A DNA stretch of 64,000 bases from a virus. The stretch's first letter is position 1. Each line of letters begins with the position of its first letter. Below, piece by piece: positions 42,201-50,744 of this stretch. The translations under genes and the position numbers were made by a program. Under the pieces are notes generated by a model, which was not told where the DNA came from, searched no databases, and saw only the letters and a program-made list of their open reading frames with translations. The stretch is from the IMG/VR virus record IMGVR_UViG_3300015373_000003, positions 1 through 64,000 of that record, one strand, 5' to 3'.

Positions 42201-45200
42201 AAGTTGGTTGGCACCGCCTCTTCCATAAAATCCTCGTGTGAGGAACAGAGAGGCAACAGCTTTTTCATCATGTGGATCTACGCCTAGACCCTGCGCTGTA
42301 GATGCAAGTAATTGCAAAGAACCTTCGGAACTACGATCCCCGCCAGGCGAGTCTGTCATTCCCGATTCAGCAAAGCCAGCTTCACCAAGCGCCAGCGTTG
42401 CAACGCGAGAAGTAGAAAGTCGCTTGGCTACTTGAGCAAATGCGCGCTCGACATTTCCTGACCCATGCAGAACTGTGCCGCCACCGGGAGTAAATTCACC
42501 AGCAAGACTACGAAGACGACGATTGGCTGCCTTGCGAACTACATCAAGGCCGCGTTGAGTAATTTGTCCAAGTGCGCTGTCCTTGCCAGTACCCTCAACT
42601 TGCAAGCGCTTGATCCCTGCAATAGTCGCTGCAACTGTACCTGCTGCACGAGCAGCGAACCGTCCACCCTTAACGCGCTTCGTATTTAATGCACCAGCAA
42701 TGGCAAGATGGATATGGTCAAGGTGCTCAGTCCACGTATGGCCAGCAAACCGGCCAGGAGGCGCTTGAATTTGTCCATCCTGAATCGCCAGGTTCGGGTT
42801 ATGAATACCTTGCTTAATCTGGCGGTACAAACCAGAAAGCCGAACCCACTGAGCCGCCGCGTTCATGTAAGCGTAATCAGGAGAAGAAAGGTCAACCGCA
42901 TGGCCGACACCCGAAGCATCGGGCGTATGGTCAGAACGATTTCCTGAAGTCGTATTTACTGAGTGATCTGTAGTTGAACTAACTCCAAGGCCAGGCCAGC
43001 GTCCCTTCATCACCGCGATTAATTTTTTAAGACCCGGCGAGACATTAGAGGGGTGGCCGTCAAACAAATCTCCACCACGAGCAAAGCCTTGAGGAAGCTC
43101 GCCAGCATGAGCACCACGTATTTTCCTATGTAGCTCATCGATGCCATAGCCGTACTGTGCATGCAGAGCAGCATCAATTACACCGGCCTGCGGACCATTG
43201 GCAATTACTAATTCGCCACGGCCGACAGGATGACCCTTAATCATGCCAGCCGTACCATCGGCTCCGCGCTCACCGCGCATACCAAGCCAACCACCGCCAG
43301 CGTGACCGCCAAGAGTCTCAGGTGATTTACCTGTAAGCGGATCACGACGCTCGCCAGCATCAGTCAGACGCAAGGAACGCTGGATTTGCTCTTCACTAAA
43401 TCCAAAACCACGCATTTGCTCAGCCATGAGCTTTCGCATCGCTCGCATTCCCTTGCGAGTTAATCCTTCGGCATTGCTCATCGTGCGAGCAATGGTGTTC
43501 TGAGCAGAAAGGAAACTGCTCGACATGGCATCGACGCCTGCTTTGGACTGCACTCTCAGCAGACGGCGAATTTCTTGCATACCCTCAGATGTGCTGATCG
43601 TGCCATTACGCATCATCCTACGGATATTCTTTGATGCTAAATCAAAGTTCTTGGAAAGAGCTTCTTGGCCTTCCTTGGAATGAAGCCCCATGTTGGCCGA
43701 TATCGAAGCAATATTGGCATTGACTGTTTTCTTTAAATCCTCGAGATTTGTGTCAGAACCAAGCCTGAGGCGGCGGAATCCAGACCGAAGCTTCTCAAGC
43801 CCTTCGGTACCCTTAATCGCCATTTTCTCAATAGTGTCAGCGAAGTTATCGAGCAAACGACCACGGCCACCACCGATTTCTTCGCCCATGTTACGAATGC
43901 GCTCAACTAAACGCCGCAGGCCAGGAAGATCGCCAGCTTGCTGAAGCCGACGTACCTTTTTCTCGATGCCCTCAATATTGTCAGCTAATTTGTTAGCCTT
44001 GCCAGAGTCATTAAATAAACCAAAGGCGGTTTCAAAGAACCCTGGTCGAATCGCCTCAGACAAAGTACGAGCCTGAGCCCCGAATATATCTTCAAGAATC
44101 TGATCCGGTTTACTTCTATTCTCACGCGCTTGTCGTTGTAACTGTGGAGTGAGCCGCTGCGGTCGCTGAGAGAATGACTCTTTGCTAGTCATTAAATCAG
44201 TAACGATCTTGGTGGCAATAATTGATCCAACAGTCAGAGCGATAGTGCCACCAACTGCGCTGAAAATTCCACCGCCACCAGTAGCAACTACTCCGCCGAA
44301 TCTTCCGCCGCGTGTACCAGCAGCAGGAGGCCGTCGTCCGCCAGCTACAGGCGGGGGAGTCCTGCCAGTCCTGCTAACTACCGTTCCCTCTGATGCTGCT
44401 GTACGGGCTCCACGAATTCGGCCAGGCAAGCCACGAAGAAAATCAAGCAGCGGCGTGAAGCTGCGGGTAGTAAAAGCTGTTTTAATTGCAGCGCCAAGAG
44501 TAGAAAAAGACCCGCGTAATCCGCTGACCTGAGTACCCATCGTTCCCAGGCCACGATTCATGCCAGGGAACAGATCTATTAATTGGACAAAGTGCGAAGT
44601 AAGACCAAGCGCACCAGCAAAAGCAGCCGACAATCCTGTAACTGCCTTGGCGACAAGCAAGAATGTAACAGCATACTTAGTTAAATCACCAATGACAGGA
44701 ATGTCTAGGAATTTAAGAAGAATATCTGTGAAGAAACCAAGAACATCGGCAGCTTGAGCAATCGCTGGAACAAGTGTTTCTTCAAATAACTTGGCGAATT
44801 GTTCGACTCTATCAGCGCCATTGGCCTGGAAAATCTCGAAGAAAACAACTCCTACAGCTTTAACTACTTCCCAAAGCGCATAGGTAACGCGACGAGCATC
44901 CTCAAAGAATTGAGTAGCTTCCTTGCCGTTCTTGCGTAGGCTCTCGGCCCATCCATTTATTCCACGAGTAGCATCTTCGATGGTACGAAGACCCGTACCA
45001 GCACTCGCACCTGTGAGAGCAGCGAATAGATTTACAACAGCCAGCGCAAGTTTTACCCAAGCCTCAAGATGTTTCTCTCCACGCAGGAAGAAACTCTCCA
45101 TCTCTTCCCGGTTGCCGGTAAGCTCGCGGAAGTCTTGAGCTAATTCTTTTGCGAACTCAAGGAATTTGCTAAGCGCAGGACCAGCAAACTCAGCAATGTT

Positions 45201-46733
45201 GGCAAACGCATGGCCGATATCAATTGCAATATCTGCTATCGGTTCAAGATTCTCTCGACTATCCTTGGTGATCCGCTCGAACTGACGAAGCTGGCGCGGT
45301 GAAGTAAATGAATCGAAAACACGATTCATCTGCCTTGCCAATTGATTAGCTAAACGCTGAGCAGAACGAAGAACATCTGGCCGCTGAAGGATCTGATCTG
45401 CTCGATTTACTCCACGAGTGAACGAATCGACTATTACATCAGTGACGCCACGGAAATCAGTATTAAATGTCCTGAGAATGCGACGGCTTGCTTCATACAA
45501 ACGCCGTTCTGCTGGCGACATTTGTTGAAGCATGAATTGAAGAGCACCAGCAGCAGCAAATGTATCTTTAGCTGCGGCTTGTGCTCCACGACGAGCAGTA
45601 TCGACAGCGCGCTGAGATTTAACTACTGCTTGCTCTGCCTCCGTGACTTGCCGACGAGCATCTTGCAAACTGCGCCGTGCATCGACAACCTGGGGGCTAC
45701 CACGAACACCTTGGCGGCGAGCTTCATTTGCATCTTGTACCGCACGCTGCCGACGAATGCGTGCCTCGTCTGCATCAAGGCGTAATTGTTCTAATTGACC
45801 AACGTTACCTTCACGTACAGCTTCAGAAACTCGCCGCTGAGCTTCCTCTTCAGATAAACGAGCACCCCGCTCAGCTAGAACCAAATCCTCGATATCACGC
45901 TTGGCTTGTTTGCGCGCTTCATTTAATGCTTCCTGAGACTGAACAGCAGCATCTTGAGCATCGCTGACTCTCTGTAGTGCGCTTACAACTCCATCTTGAG
46001 CATTCGCCAAAGTGTCTGCGGAATCAGCAGTGCTCTTTGCCGCCTTATCTTGCCTGGCGAATTTCTGAAGGTTTACATCTTGCAGCTTGCCGACCGCATC
46101 AAAAACTTGATTGACACGAAGCAACGCACCAGCTAGCAGGCCGATGGCCGGGAGAGCCTGAGCAACACCGGCGACAAGTCCACCACCGATTGCTCCCCCG
46201 GCATATACAGCAGATCCGCCGAGAGAAACGAGCGAGCCACCAAGGCCAATAGCAGCACTCGTTAATTGATTGAAGAAAACCAGAGCACCGAGAACCGCCA
46301 TACCACGCAGACGGTTATCGAGCGAGGCGATGTTGTCGCCTGTCGAACCAATCGTATTAGCAAATCTATTTAATGTACGTGAAACTACATTAACGTCACG
46401 GTCTACGTCTCGTGTAGCTCCACTGAGCCGACGGGTAGAACGCTCTTGCTTATCGATGTTTGGTACAACAGCTTCGGTTAAATTACCTAATCGTCCCTGC
46501 TGATCGCCGAAGCGTTTTAATCGTCCTTCAACATCATCGAGCCGATTGCCAAGAGCATGCAGACGAGTGTTAAATCCGCCTAACCGGTTACTTAATTTGG
46601 TTAGGGATTGCTCTGCCTTATTTGATTCACCAGTGAATGCCCGAAGCTCTGTCTTAGCCTTCGCCAAAACAGCGGCCATCTCATCGCGTGCGCGAAGGAT
46701 GATCCGAAGAATATACTCAACGTCGGGATTCAT
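39279..46733 (-). CDS. Tape measure protein with three hydrolase-like domains
   Basis: 2484 residues, the longest gene. N-terminal coiled coils, a hydrophobic zone (about 140-205) and long helical stretches are typical. Between about 1245 and 1765 lie three enzyme-like domains. An M15-type peptidase: SDHTPD, VGHAVDLSSP near 1278 and HLDHIHLA near 1339. A lysozyme/transglycosylase-like domain: LALGEAGFAESGMTD near 1447 to MKRYGL near 1549. An SGNH/GDSL hydrolase: YAGDSLG near 1634, DMGTND near 1690 and GDGIHPN near 1757. The rest is Arg/Gln-rich coiled coil. It sets tail length (roughly 370 nm at 0.15 nm per residue, inference). Confidence 0.9.
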   Translation of the reverse strand: MNPDVEYILRIILRARDEMAAVLAKAKTELRAFTGESNKAEQSLTKLSNRLGGFNTRLHALGNRLDDVEGRLKRFGDQQGRLGNLTEAVVPNIDKQERSTRRLSGATRDVDRDVNVVSRTLNRFANTIGSTGDNIASLDNRLRGMAVLGALVFFNQLTSAAIGLGGSLVSLGGSAVYAGGAIGGGLVAGVAQALPAIGLLAGALLRVNQVFDAVGKLQDVNLQKFARQDKAAKSTADSADTLANAQDGVVSALQRVSDAQDAAVQSQEALNEARKQAKRDIEDLVLAERGARLSEEEAQRRVSEAVREGNVGQLEQLRLDADEARIRRQRAVQDANEARRQGVRGSPQVVDARRSLQDARRQVTEAEQAVVKSQRAVDTARRGAQAAAKDTFAAAGALQFMLQQMSPAERRLYEASRRILRTFNTDFRGVTDVIVDSFTRGVNRADQILQRPDVLRSAQRLANQLARQMNRVFDSFTSPRQLRQFERITKDSRENLEPIADIAIDIGHAFANIAEFAGPALSKFLEFAKELAQDFRELTGNREEMESFFLRGEKHLEAWVKLALAVVNLFAALTGASAGTGLRTIEDATRGINGWAESLRKNGKEATQFFEDARRVTYALWEVVKAVGVVFFEIFQANGADRVEQFAKLFEETLVPAIAQAADVLGFFTDILLKFLDIPVIGDLTKYAVTFLLVAKAVTGLSAAFAGALGLTSHFVQLIDLFPGMNRGLGTMGTQVSGLRGSFSTLGAAIKTAFTTRSFTPLLDFLRGLPGRIRGARTAASEGTVVSRTGRTPPPVAGGRRPPAAGTRGGRFGGVVATGGGGIFSAVGGTIALTVGSIIATKIVTDLMTSKESFSQRPQRLTPQLQRQARENRSKPDQILEDIFGAQARTLSEAIRPGFFETAFGLFNDSGKANKLADNIEGIEKKVRRLQQAGDLPGLRRLVERIRNMGEEIGGGRGRLLDNFADTIEKMAIKGTEGLEKLRSGFRRLRLGSDTNLEDLKKTVNANIASISANMGLHSKEGQEALSKNFDLASKNIRRMMRNGTISTSEGMQEIRRLLRVQSKAGVDAMSSSFLSAQNTIARTMSNAEGLTRKGMRAMRKLMAEQMRGFGFSEEQIQRSLRLTDAGERRDPLTGKSPETLGGHAGGGWLGMRGERGADGTAGMIKGHPVGRGELVIANGPQAGVIDAALHAQYGYGIDELHRKIRGAHAGELPQGFARGGDLFDGHPSNVSPGLKKLIAVMKGRWPGLGVSSTTDHSVNTTSGNRSDHTPDASGVGHAVDLSSPDYAYMNAAAQWVRLSGLYRQIKQGIHNPNLAIQDGQIQAPPGRFAGHTWTEHLDHIHLAIAGALNTKRVKGGRFAARAAGTVAATIAGIKRLQVEGTGKDSALGQITQRGLDVVRKAANRRLRSLAGEFTPGGGTVLHGSGNVERAFAQVAKRLSTSRVATLALGEAGFAESGMTDSPGGDRSSEGSLQLLASTAQGLGVDPHDEKAVASLFLTRGFYGRGGANQLARQGLPAHMVAQSTQGSAFADGSNYKAQEGNARAWMKRYGLALGGRIRGFAQGGQIDGNKKGDGQLFLGHVGEWVLTERHQELLARALGLTREAIAKLLGLGVGGEEIGGGGTKRGGVNQAAYAGDSLGVGTTQFGGLRGRLQGVRLFSAVQGGKPSIWGVGQLRQMLGDHPGIDVGVLDMGTNDGTAAGNLAGSINAAKRMLRGKPLVMATIVRAATDAAAKNRLIRNRADRVVDWARIAGPYVRGDGIHPNTAGYRRRASMFAGAIRGFAGGGIIGGFGPSTTSGPSGRGSFSNSNVPFGPLLIDSSFVRTELRSITKDLGDFMRFVFKSASAVTESIKSMRSDQNEIERLTNAIHNLRKGDENQQQRRAITQFTNRLNKIKNRQDESWKLYQLHLEGLTGDNGLLQQQQDALTAFAENLARRTLSATFVGGRGGRVTRALTDEQVSRRELRDLRTRLPRERTFLRRLGRAEDETRDVTMAEQRVADRSERQAKAVEKRIKRLQRGEEDKDQKNKIKNLQNELADIRRTGSEAQKRADTSRAGLKNIRDRMLAQQQLVAELLQSIWEAQVNAQQAIVDKINRNAERANRFVDAVQRLADLTGREDLFRASAQGGRSVMQNQISQLQRQLFSARKIGANDLADQIEDQIAELQTAIADSIQQELRDAADRINNRAQRRLGRLDLFERMAQALGTVGLQGGVSVGGETLSRAAVFQQRQAALQQQRGELQGLIFSAGRAGNLQLVQDLTDQLAELDVTIKENTAAFFDARVEEVNQRASFKLSINDLNKQVVDLTGQISGQVNQTELLRLAQERGNILGEQRGSLEQLLAEARATGNQQDINDLTQALLENQVAVLQNTVAINELNGTANEPQTFTSTSWQWFRQALFTGLGQPLPQYQIPGAASGAMITNSGLLMGHSGESIRPATLSRPRWNAMDNQGGNTFMFDITEQPTETDYEFLGETIARKVKTAGV

Positions 46734-47132
46734 TTACATCTGGTCAATGCTCTTGATCATTTTGTCGGCTGCGGCTATACGCTCTTTAGTTTCTTCTTCT
46801 TGCTCAGCTAAATCAATTATCGAACGCTTATCGTTTGGTCGCCCATATCGTTCATGGGTCCGTTGGATATTGCGCTTAGCTGCTTGCCAGAAAGGATGGC
46901 TCCAATCGATGACTTCCTCTTTTTTCTTCCGATCCCGTTCAATTAACTCGGGATGGTAGATGTACTCCATCGCTTGATTAAAGCCATACTCAAGGTTCTT
47001 GAAAAATCCTTCCTTGTCGTTTCCTTCTTCATCCCAATTAGGATTGGAATGGACTGCCGCGACGATGAGGTTTTTGCGTTGCACCATTTCCTCGACGGCT
47101 TGCCGCCGAACCATAGCGTTATAAAACGCCAT
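46734..47132 (-). CDS. Tail assembly chaperone, T part (frameshift product)
   Basis: The 132-codon frame from the ATG at 47132 is the C-terminal part of a GT-type fusion. The same frame is open upstream through the end of the G gene, reading AIEALEAYTSCHPERIDEV and KRWPYNKF, back to the T TTT TTC slippery site at 47318-47324. A -1 shift there would fuse most of G to this helical Gln/Glu/Lys-rich part. Place between G and tape measure genes is the standard one. Confidence 0.75.
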   Translation of the reverse strand: MAFYNAMVRRQAVEEMVQRKNLIVAAVHSNPNWDEEGNDKEGFFKNLEYGFNQAMEYIYHPELIERDRKKKEEVIDWSHPFWQAAKRNIQRTHERYGRPNDKRSIIDLAEQEEETKERIAAADKMIKSIDQM

Positions 47133-47164
47133 GAATTTATTATATGGCCAACGCTTGACTTCAT

Positions 47165-47995
47165 CTATTCGCTCGGGGTGGCAGGAGGTGTAGGCTTCAA
47201 GGGCTTCGATGGCGCTGGTTCGGATTCGGGACGCTTGGATTCCTTCGCCTTCATCGCTTCCTGCCTGCGCCGCTCCGCGTGAACCGTTCGCTTCGCTATC
47301 GCGGGCAGACTCTCTACGAAAAAACGGCGAATATCCTCGAAGTTCTGATCAACAAAACGTTCAAGAATTTCCTGACTCTGCTCTGCCGTCAGTCCCCATT
47401 TATCTTCCTCAGGGCGATAAGGCATGCTCATCACCGCACGTGCCCATTGCCGCTCAGAATTAGGAACCTCAAGAGCGATGCAATTAAAGTCCAGCACGAA
47501 ATCAGGAGAGAATGCCATCACCTTGAACAGCACTGTGGCGAAACCACTGGCATCTGTTAAATCCTGATTGGTGAGAGCGCCGATCCGCTGGCGAATCGAG
47601 CCAGCATCCGGCCCGAACACATCATCCATCCCCATCACAGCCGTACCGCCTGCCTTGATGGACTCAGAAATGACATTCCCGATCAGCGCATAGAACTTAA
47701 GTAAATCAATATGGCCAAGCGGTTGCTGAGTGTAAACCTCGTACTCGTTTTTCTTGCCACCATGCTCGGGCGGCTTGCCAATCGTGTACGACTTCTTCTC
47801 AGCAATCGGATCAAGTAATTCAATTACTTCATCCTCGGTGTGGGTCGGATCAGGTTGTGGCCGATCATCACCCTTTTCTTCAGACGCTTCAGCCTGGGGC
47901 TCTTCCTCCACCTGGGGCTCAGGCTTTTTGGGAAAATCAGTAACCTCTTCGTCTTGTTCTTGCACTTCTTCGTTTGGCTTAGTATCGATTTCCAT
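47165..47995 (-). CDS. Tail assembly chaperone, G part
   Basis: 276 residues. An acidic Glu/Pro-rich start (about 1-60) leads to a folded helical core (LGHIDLLKFYALIGNVISES, GFATVLFKVMAFSPDFVLDF), then IRRFFVESLPAIAK and a Pro/Lys tail. Situated between a tail-completion gene and the tape measure gene, as lambda gpG and equivalents. It carries the -1 frameshift site. Confidence 0.75.
   Translation of the reverse strand: MEIDTKPNEEVQEQDEEVTDFPKKPEPQVEEEPQAEASEEKGDDRPQPDPTHTEDEVIELLDPIAEKKSYTIGKPPEHGGKKNEYEVYTQQPLGHIDLLKFYALIGNVISESIKAGGTAVMGMDDVFGPDAGSIRQRIGALTNQDLTDASGFATVLFKVMAFSPDFVLDFNCIALEVPNSERQWARAVMSMPYRPEEDKWGLTAEQSQEILERFVDQNFEDIRRFFVESLPAIAKRTVHAERRRQEAMKAKESKRPESEPAPSKPLKPTPPATPSE
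47318..47324 (-). promoter_or_regulatory. Programmed -1 frameshift site, T TTT TTC
   Basis: On the minus strand the heptamer TTTTTTC is in frame as T TTT TTC (codons Arg-Phe-Phe of G). The -1 frame is free of stops from here through the T gene. It fits the X XXY YYZ rule used by dsDNA phages to make G and GT. Confidence 0.75.
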
Positions 47996-48019
47996 GGTTG
48001 TTCGGCCTCCTTTGCTGGC

Positions 48020-48544
48020 CTAGACGCCGTGCAGTAGCTCGACGCCGACTCGGTGCGTGGTCGCACGTGAATAAAGTAAAACCTGCTGCCACGAGAGATA
48101 CAGGAACGGCTGCGCCCTTTGCCCTCGTGTGAACCTAACGAACCTACGTGGCTCGCCTTTCTTCTGGAAAGTCATTACTCGTCCTGGCTTGGCACGAATT
48201 AAAGAAGGTGCATTAACTCGGTAAAGACCTGTACCGCTATTAACGTAAATAGGGTAGCGGCCTCCACCTTGCTGAACGCCCGTGACGACTTCCCATTCTC
48301 CGCCCCCACCTAGACCACCCGGACGCCATTGAGAACCACTTGATTTAATCCTGCTAGTTAGGCTCCGGCCACCGGCAAAAGCAGTTTCTCCATCTGGTGC
48401 ATAGAAACGCATCCAATATGCACCGGTCTGGCCGACACGCTCAATGTAATTACGCAAGACTCGGCTGCTGCGGTTACCAACACGGTCAATCGCCAATAAA
48501 ATATGGCCAAGTCCTTCGAATGTAATTTCTATTTCCTGTGCCAT
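48020..48544 (-). CDS. HK97 gp10-like head-tail/tail-completion protein candidate
   Basis: 174 residues. APDGETAFAGGRSLTSRIKSS, RYPIYVNSGTGLYR and QPFLYLSWQQVLL follow the pattern of gp10-type proteins (P.G.LR.S, YA.YVE.GT, PFL.PA). Usually located between connector genes and the major tail gene; here it follows the major tail gene. Confidence 0.6.
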   Translation of the reverse strand: MAQEIEITFEGLGHILLAIDRVGNRSSRVLRNYIERVGQTGAYWMRFYAPDGETAFAGGRSLTSRIKSSGSQWRPGGLGGGGEWEVVTGVQQGGGRYPIYVNSGTGLYRVNAPSLIRAKPGRVMTFQKKGEPRRFVRFTRGQRAQPFLYLSWQQVLLYSRATTHRVGVELLHGV

Positions 48545-48558
48545 CTGCTTTTAGACGC

Positions 48559-48588
48559 AGAGAAGGGAGCGCATTGGCCCCCTTCTCT
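48559..48588 (-). terminator. Hairpin after the major tail gene
   Basis: AGAGAAGGG/CCCTTCTCT, 9 perfect pairs with a 12-base loop, 91 bases after the major tail stop. No U-tract. Possibly a partial terminator or mRNA 3' end protecting the abundant tail transcript. The remaining gap (48589-48678) holds no supported gene. Confidence 0.5.
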
Positions 48589-48678
48589 TGTCATAGCTCC
48601 CGTGCTTCATCAATCGCCTCTATTGGTCTGGATCTGAAGCGAGAGCCGTCCTAATGACTGACCCTCTTATTTAATTTA

Positions 48679-49335
48679 TTACTCAGGAATCTGTTCGAAA
48701 ATCTCACCGAAGCGAGTATCTTCGTCAGTCACAGCGGTATCAGCGAGAGCACGCCAACGGGTCGGAAGCGAAACCTGCTCGCCAGTCTTCTGATAAGTGA
48801 AGCCCGACTCTTGTGGCATGCGCTGGCAGACGCGGAAAACAAATGCGCGAATCCAGCCGCCTGGGAATTGGAAGAGCACCGCCACGCGCTTCTGCACGTA
48901 ACTAATTGGTGCGCCCATACCCACGTGACGCTCATCCGGTTGAGGATCGGTCTTGGTGACCGTAGAAATTGGTCCAAGCTCCCACGCCATTTTATAAGTC
49001 TCAAGCGTGGCCTCTGCAAGCTGGGTACCAACGTTCATATCCCAGTTCGTCGGGCGAGAAGAAACCGCCGTCGGAATTTGGTCAACGTCGTACTCTTCCT
49101 CAGCGTTGTTACGGACGATGTTGATGCCGGTTTTAGTGAAACCGCCCTCATCCCATCCAGTAACGGGATCGTACTGCGTCCCCGCTGGTGAATCGACTAA
49201 TTTAATGATATCTTCGATGCCATCAGGCCAAGCCTGATCGACAGGAGCGATAAGAAGTCGCGCCGGTCCCTGGACGAATCCAAGGGAATCCTCGTCGATA
49301 TAGTTAACAGTCTGAGCACCCCTAAGAAATGCCAT
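48679..49335 (-). CDS. Major tail protein
   Basis: 218 residues, beta-rich with a single compact fold (RLLIAPVDQAWPDGIEDII at the start, later QKRVAVLFQFPGGWIRAFVF and SLPTRWRALAD). Size, isolated strong ribosome site and place upstream of the chaperone and tape measure genes match siphovirus tail tube proteins. Confidence 0.8.
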   Translation of the reverse strand: MAFLRGAQTVNYIDEDSLGFVQGPARLLIAPVDQAWPDGIEDIIKLVDSPAGTQYDPVTGWDEGGFTKTGINIVRNNAEEEYDVDQIPTAVSSRPTNWDMNVGTQLAEATLETYKMAWELGPISTVTKTDPQPDERHVGMGAPISYVQKRVAVLFQFPGGWIRAFVFRVCQRMPQESGFTYQKTGEQVSLPTRWRALADTAVTDEDTRFGEIFEQIPE

Positions 49336-49354
49336 CTATTGATTCACCTCCCTA

Positions 49355-49597
49355 TTAATTCCGTCCGCGACCACTCGCGGGCTTTTCTTCTGCCTCAGCA
49401 GAAGCGGCTGATTTGCTCTGTTCATCGACCTGGGTTAAGCGATGATGCTTATTAAGCTGCTGAACTTCCTTATCACTTAATTCAATCTCGCCACCAAGAT
49501 CAACGTAGCGCTTGGGGTCAGACGACGATCCTTCAAGAATGATTCGCGTAGTCTGGTCATCCGCACGCTTGTTGCTGGTGTACCGATAATTAGCCAT
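49355..49597 (-). CDS. Small head/tail-module protein
   Basis: 80 residues from the ATG at 49597 with AGGAGG 5 bases upstream. RYVDLGGEIELSDKEVQQL resembles small proteins often found just upstream of major tail genes. Tail is disordered (Ala/Glu/Gly/Arg). Confidence 0.6.
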   Translation of the reverse strand: MANYRYTSNKRADDQTTRIILEGSSSDPKRYVDLGGEIELSDKEVQQLNKHHRLTQVDEQSKSAASAEAEEKPASGRGRN

Positions 49598-49606
49598 ATG
49601 CACCTC

Positions 49607-50203
49607 CTAAAAACTCGGCTGCTTGTAGCTCTTAATTAAATAGCGAATGCGCGCTGCCCGCCACCACCACTTTTCCCCGTGGCCGCCAGGCTCCCAATCA
49701 AAAGGAGGCGATTGCTGAACTATTTGAGGGTTGGATACCCCGCGTAGCTTCGCCGACAGCTTCCTGTCGCTCGAAATTAATAGATCGAGCGCTTCGGCTG
49801 TCCTTACCGCGCGCCAATAAGTGTAATTTGCCCCCTCGGTTGAATCAGCCTTGACCAGTGCATGAATGTCTACAGCATTTTGTAAAACATCGTACTGATC
49901 AATGGACGGGTCTTCGGGATCAGGTTGCGTGGTGTCAGGAATCACGCAGACGTTTGGGTAATGAGTCGTTGGAAGATCTTCTTGGACTAAAGAAGGAATA
50001 TCACCAGTAACTATATTCTCTGGCAATACATGCTCGACTAGATGATTTACAATTGGAATTCCTAAACGAGTAGCACGAGCACTATCCCGTGCATCCCATA
50101 TCGGTTGCAATTCATCTATCTTGTCATTAATTCCTTCGGCTATAGCGAAAATTATTTCGTCTATAACCTGCTCTAATCCGATTCCATCTTGCAACGTGGG
50201 CAT
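49607..50203 (-). CDS. Tail terminator-like protein
   Basis: 198 residues with LEQVIDEIIFAIAEGINDKI, NVCVIPDT and VDIHALVKAD, followed by a helix-rich end. Place and mixed alpha/beta layout fit tail terminator proteins, which cap the finished tail. Not a motif-based call. Confidence 0.5.
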   Translation of the reverse strand: MPTLQDGIGLEQVIDEIIFAIAEGINDKIDELQPIWDARDSARATRLGIPIVNHLVEHVLPENIVTGDIPSLVQEDLPTTHYPNVCVIPDTTQPDPEDPSIDQYDVLQNAVDIHALVKADSTEGANYTYWRAVRTAEALDLLISSDRKLSAKLRGVSNPQIVQQSPPFDWEPGGHGEKWWWRAARIRYLIKSYKQPSF

Positions 50204-50715
50204 TATTGAGGCACCTCTGTCGGATCTGCATAGGGGCGCTCAAAGTCATACGGGTTAGGCGTCGTGTGTCCACTATCCAGAAGCGCTACCTGGGGGACAC
50301 TTCCATGATGAGTACGCCTAACGGGAAGCAACTGTTCGACTTCCGGCCAAAGTTCTGCCTTTTTATCAACGAGTAATTTCCTTAATTCTCGAAGCTCAGC
50401 AGCGCGATTGGCCCAGGTCTTTACTTCTTCCCTACCACGAGCCGCAGTAGAAAGTGTCGCTTCGTTTGCCCAATAATCAAGCCCCGGAGTTACTACCTCA
50501 AGGGCTAAACAAATACCTGCATATTCCTTAACAAGGGGATCTAATTGGCTTTCTTCGGTGTCAGTGAGATTGATATCACCGAATAAACTCAGAGCTACGT
50601 TGTCACGAAGCTGCTGTAGATAATCGGTGCCGTAGAAGGAAGCGCTTTCTAGAGCACGCCAAGTCGAGGGCAAATAAGCCCTGGCATTCTTGGCAATTAT
50701 TCCTTCTACTGGCAC
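50203..50715 (-). CDS. Head-tail connector candidate
   Basis: 170 residues, largely helical (DYLQQLRDNVALSLFGDI, LRELRKLLVDKKAELW). Sits between capsid and tail genes where adaptor or stopper proteins are coded. Function inferred from position. Confidence 0.5.
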   Translation of the reverse strand: MPVEGIIAKNARAYLPSTWRALESASFYGTDYLQQLRDNVALSLFGDINLTDTEESQLDPLVKEYAGICLALEVVTPGLDYWANEATLSTAARGREEVKTWANRAAELRELRKLLVDKKAELWPEVEQLLPVRRTHHGSVPQVALLDSGHTTPNPYDFERPYADPTEVPQ

Positions 50716-50744
50716 CGATTAACCTTTCCCCCTTGCTCCGCGAA

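Noticed and set aside
46943-47164. 73-codon frame starting beside the G stop
   Set aside because: It is neither the G nor the T frame, overlaps the T gene fully and has no motif.
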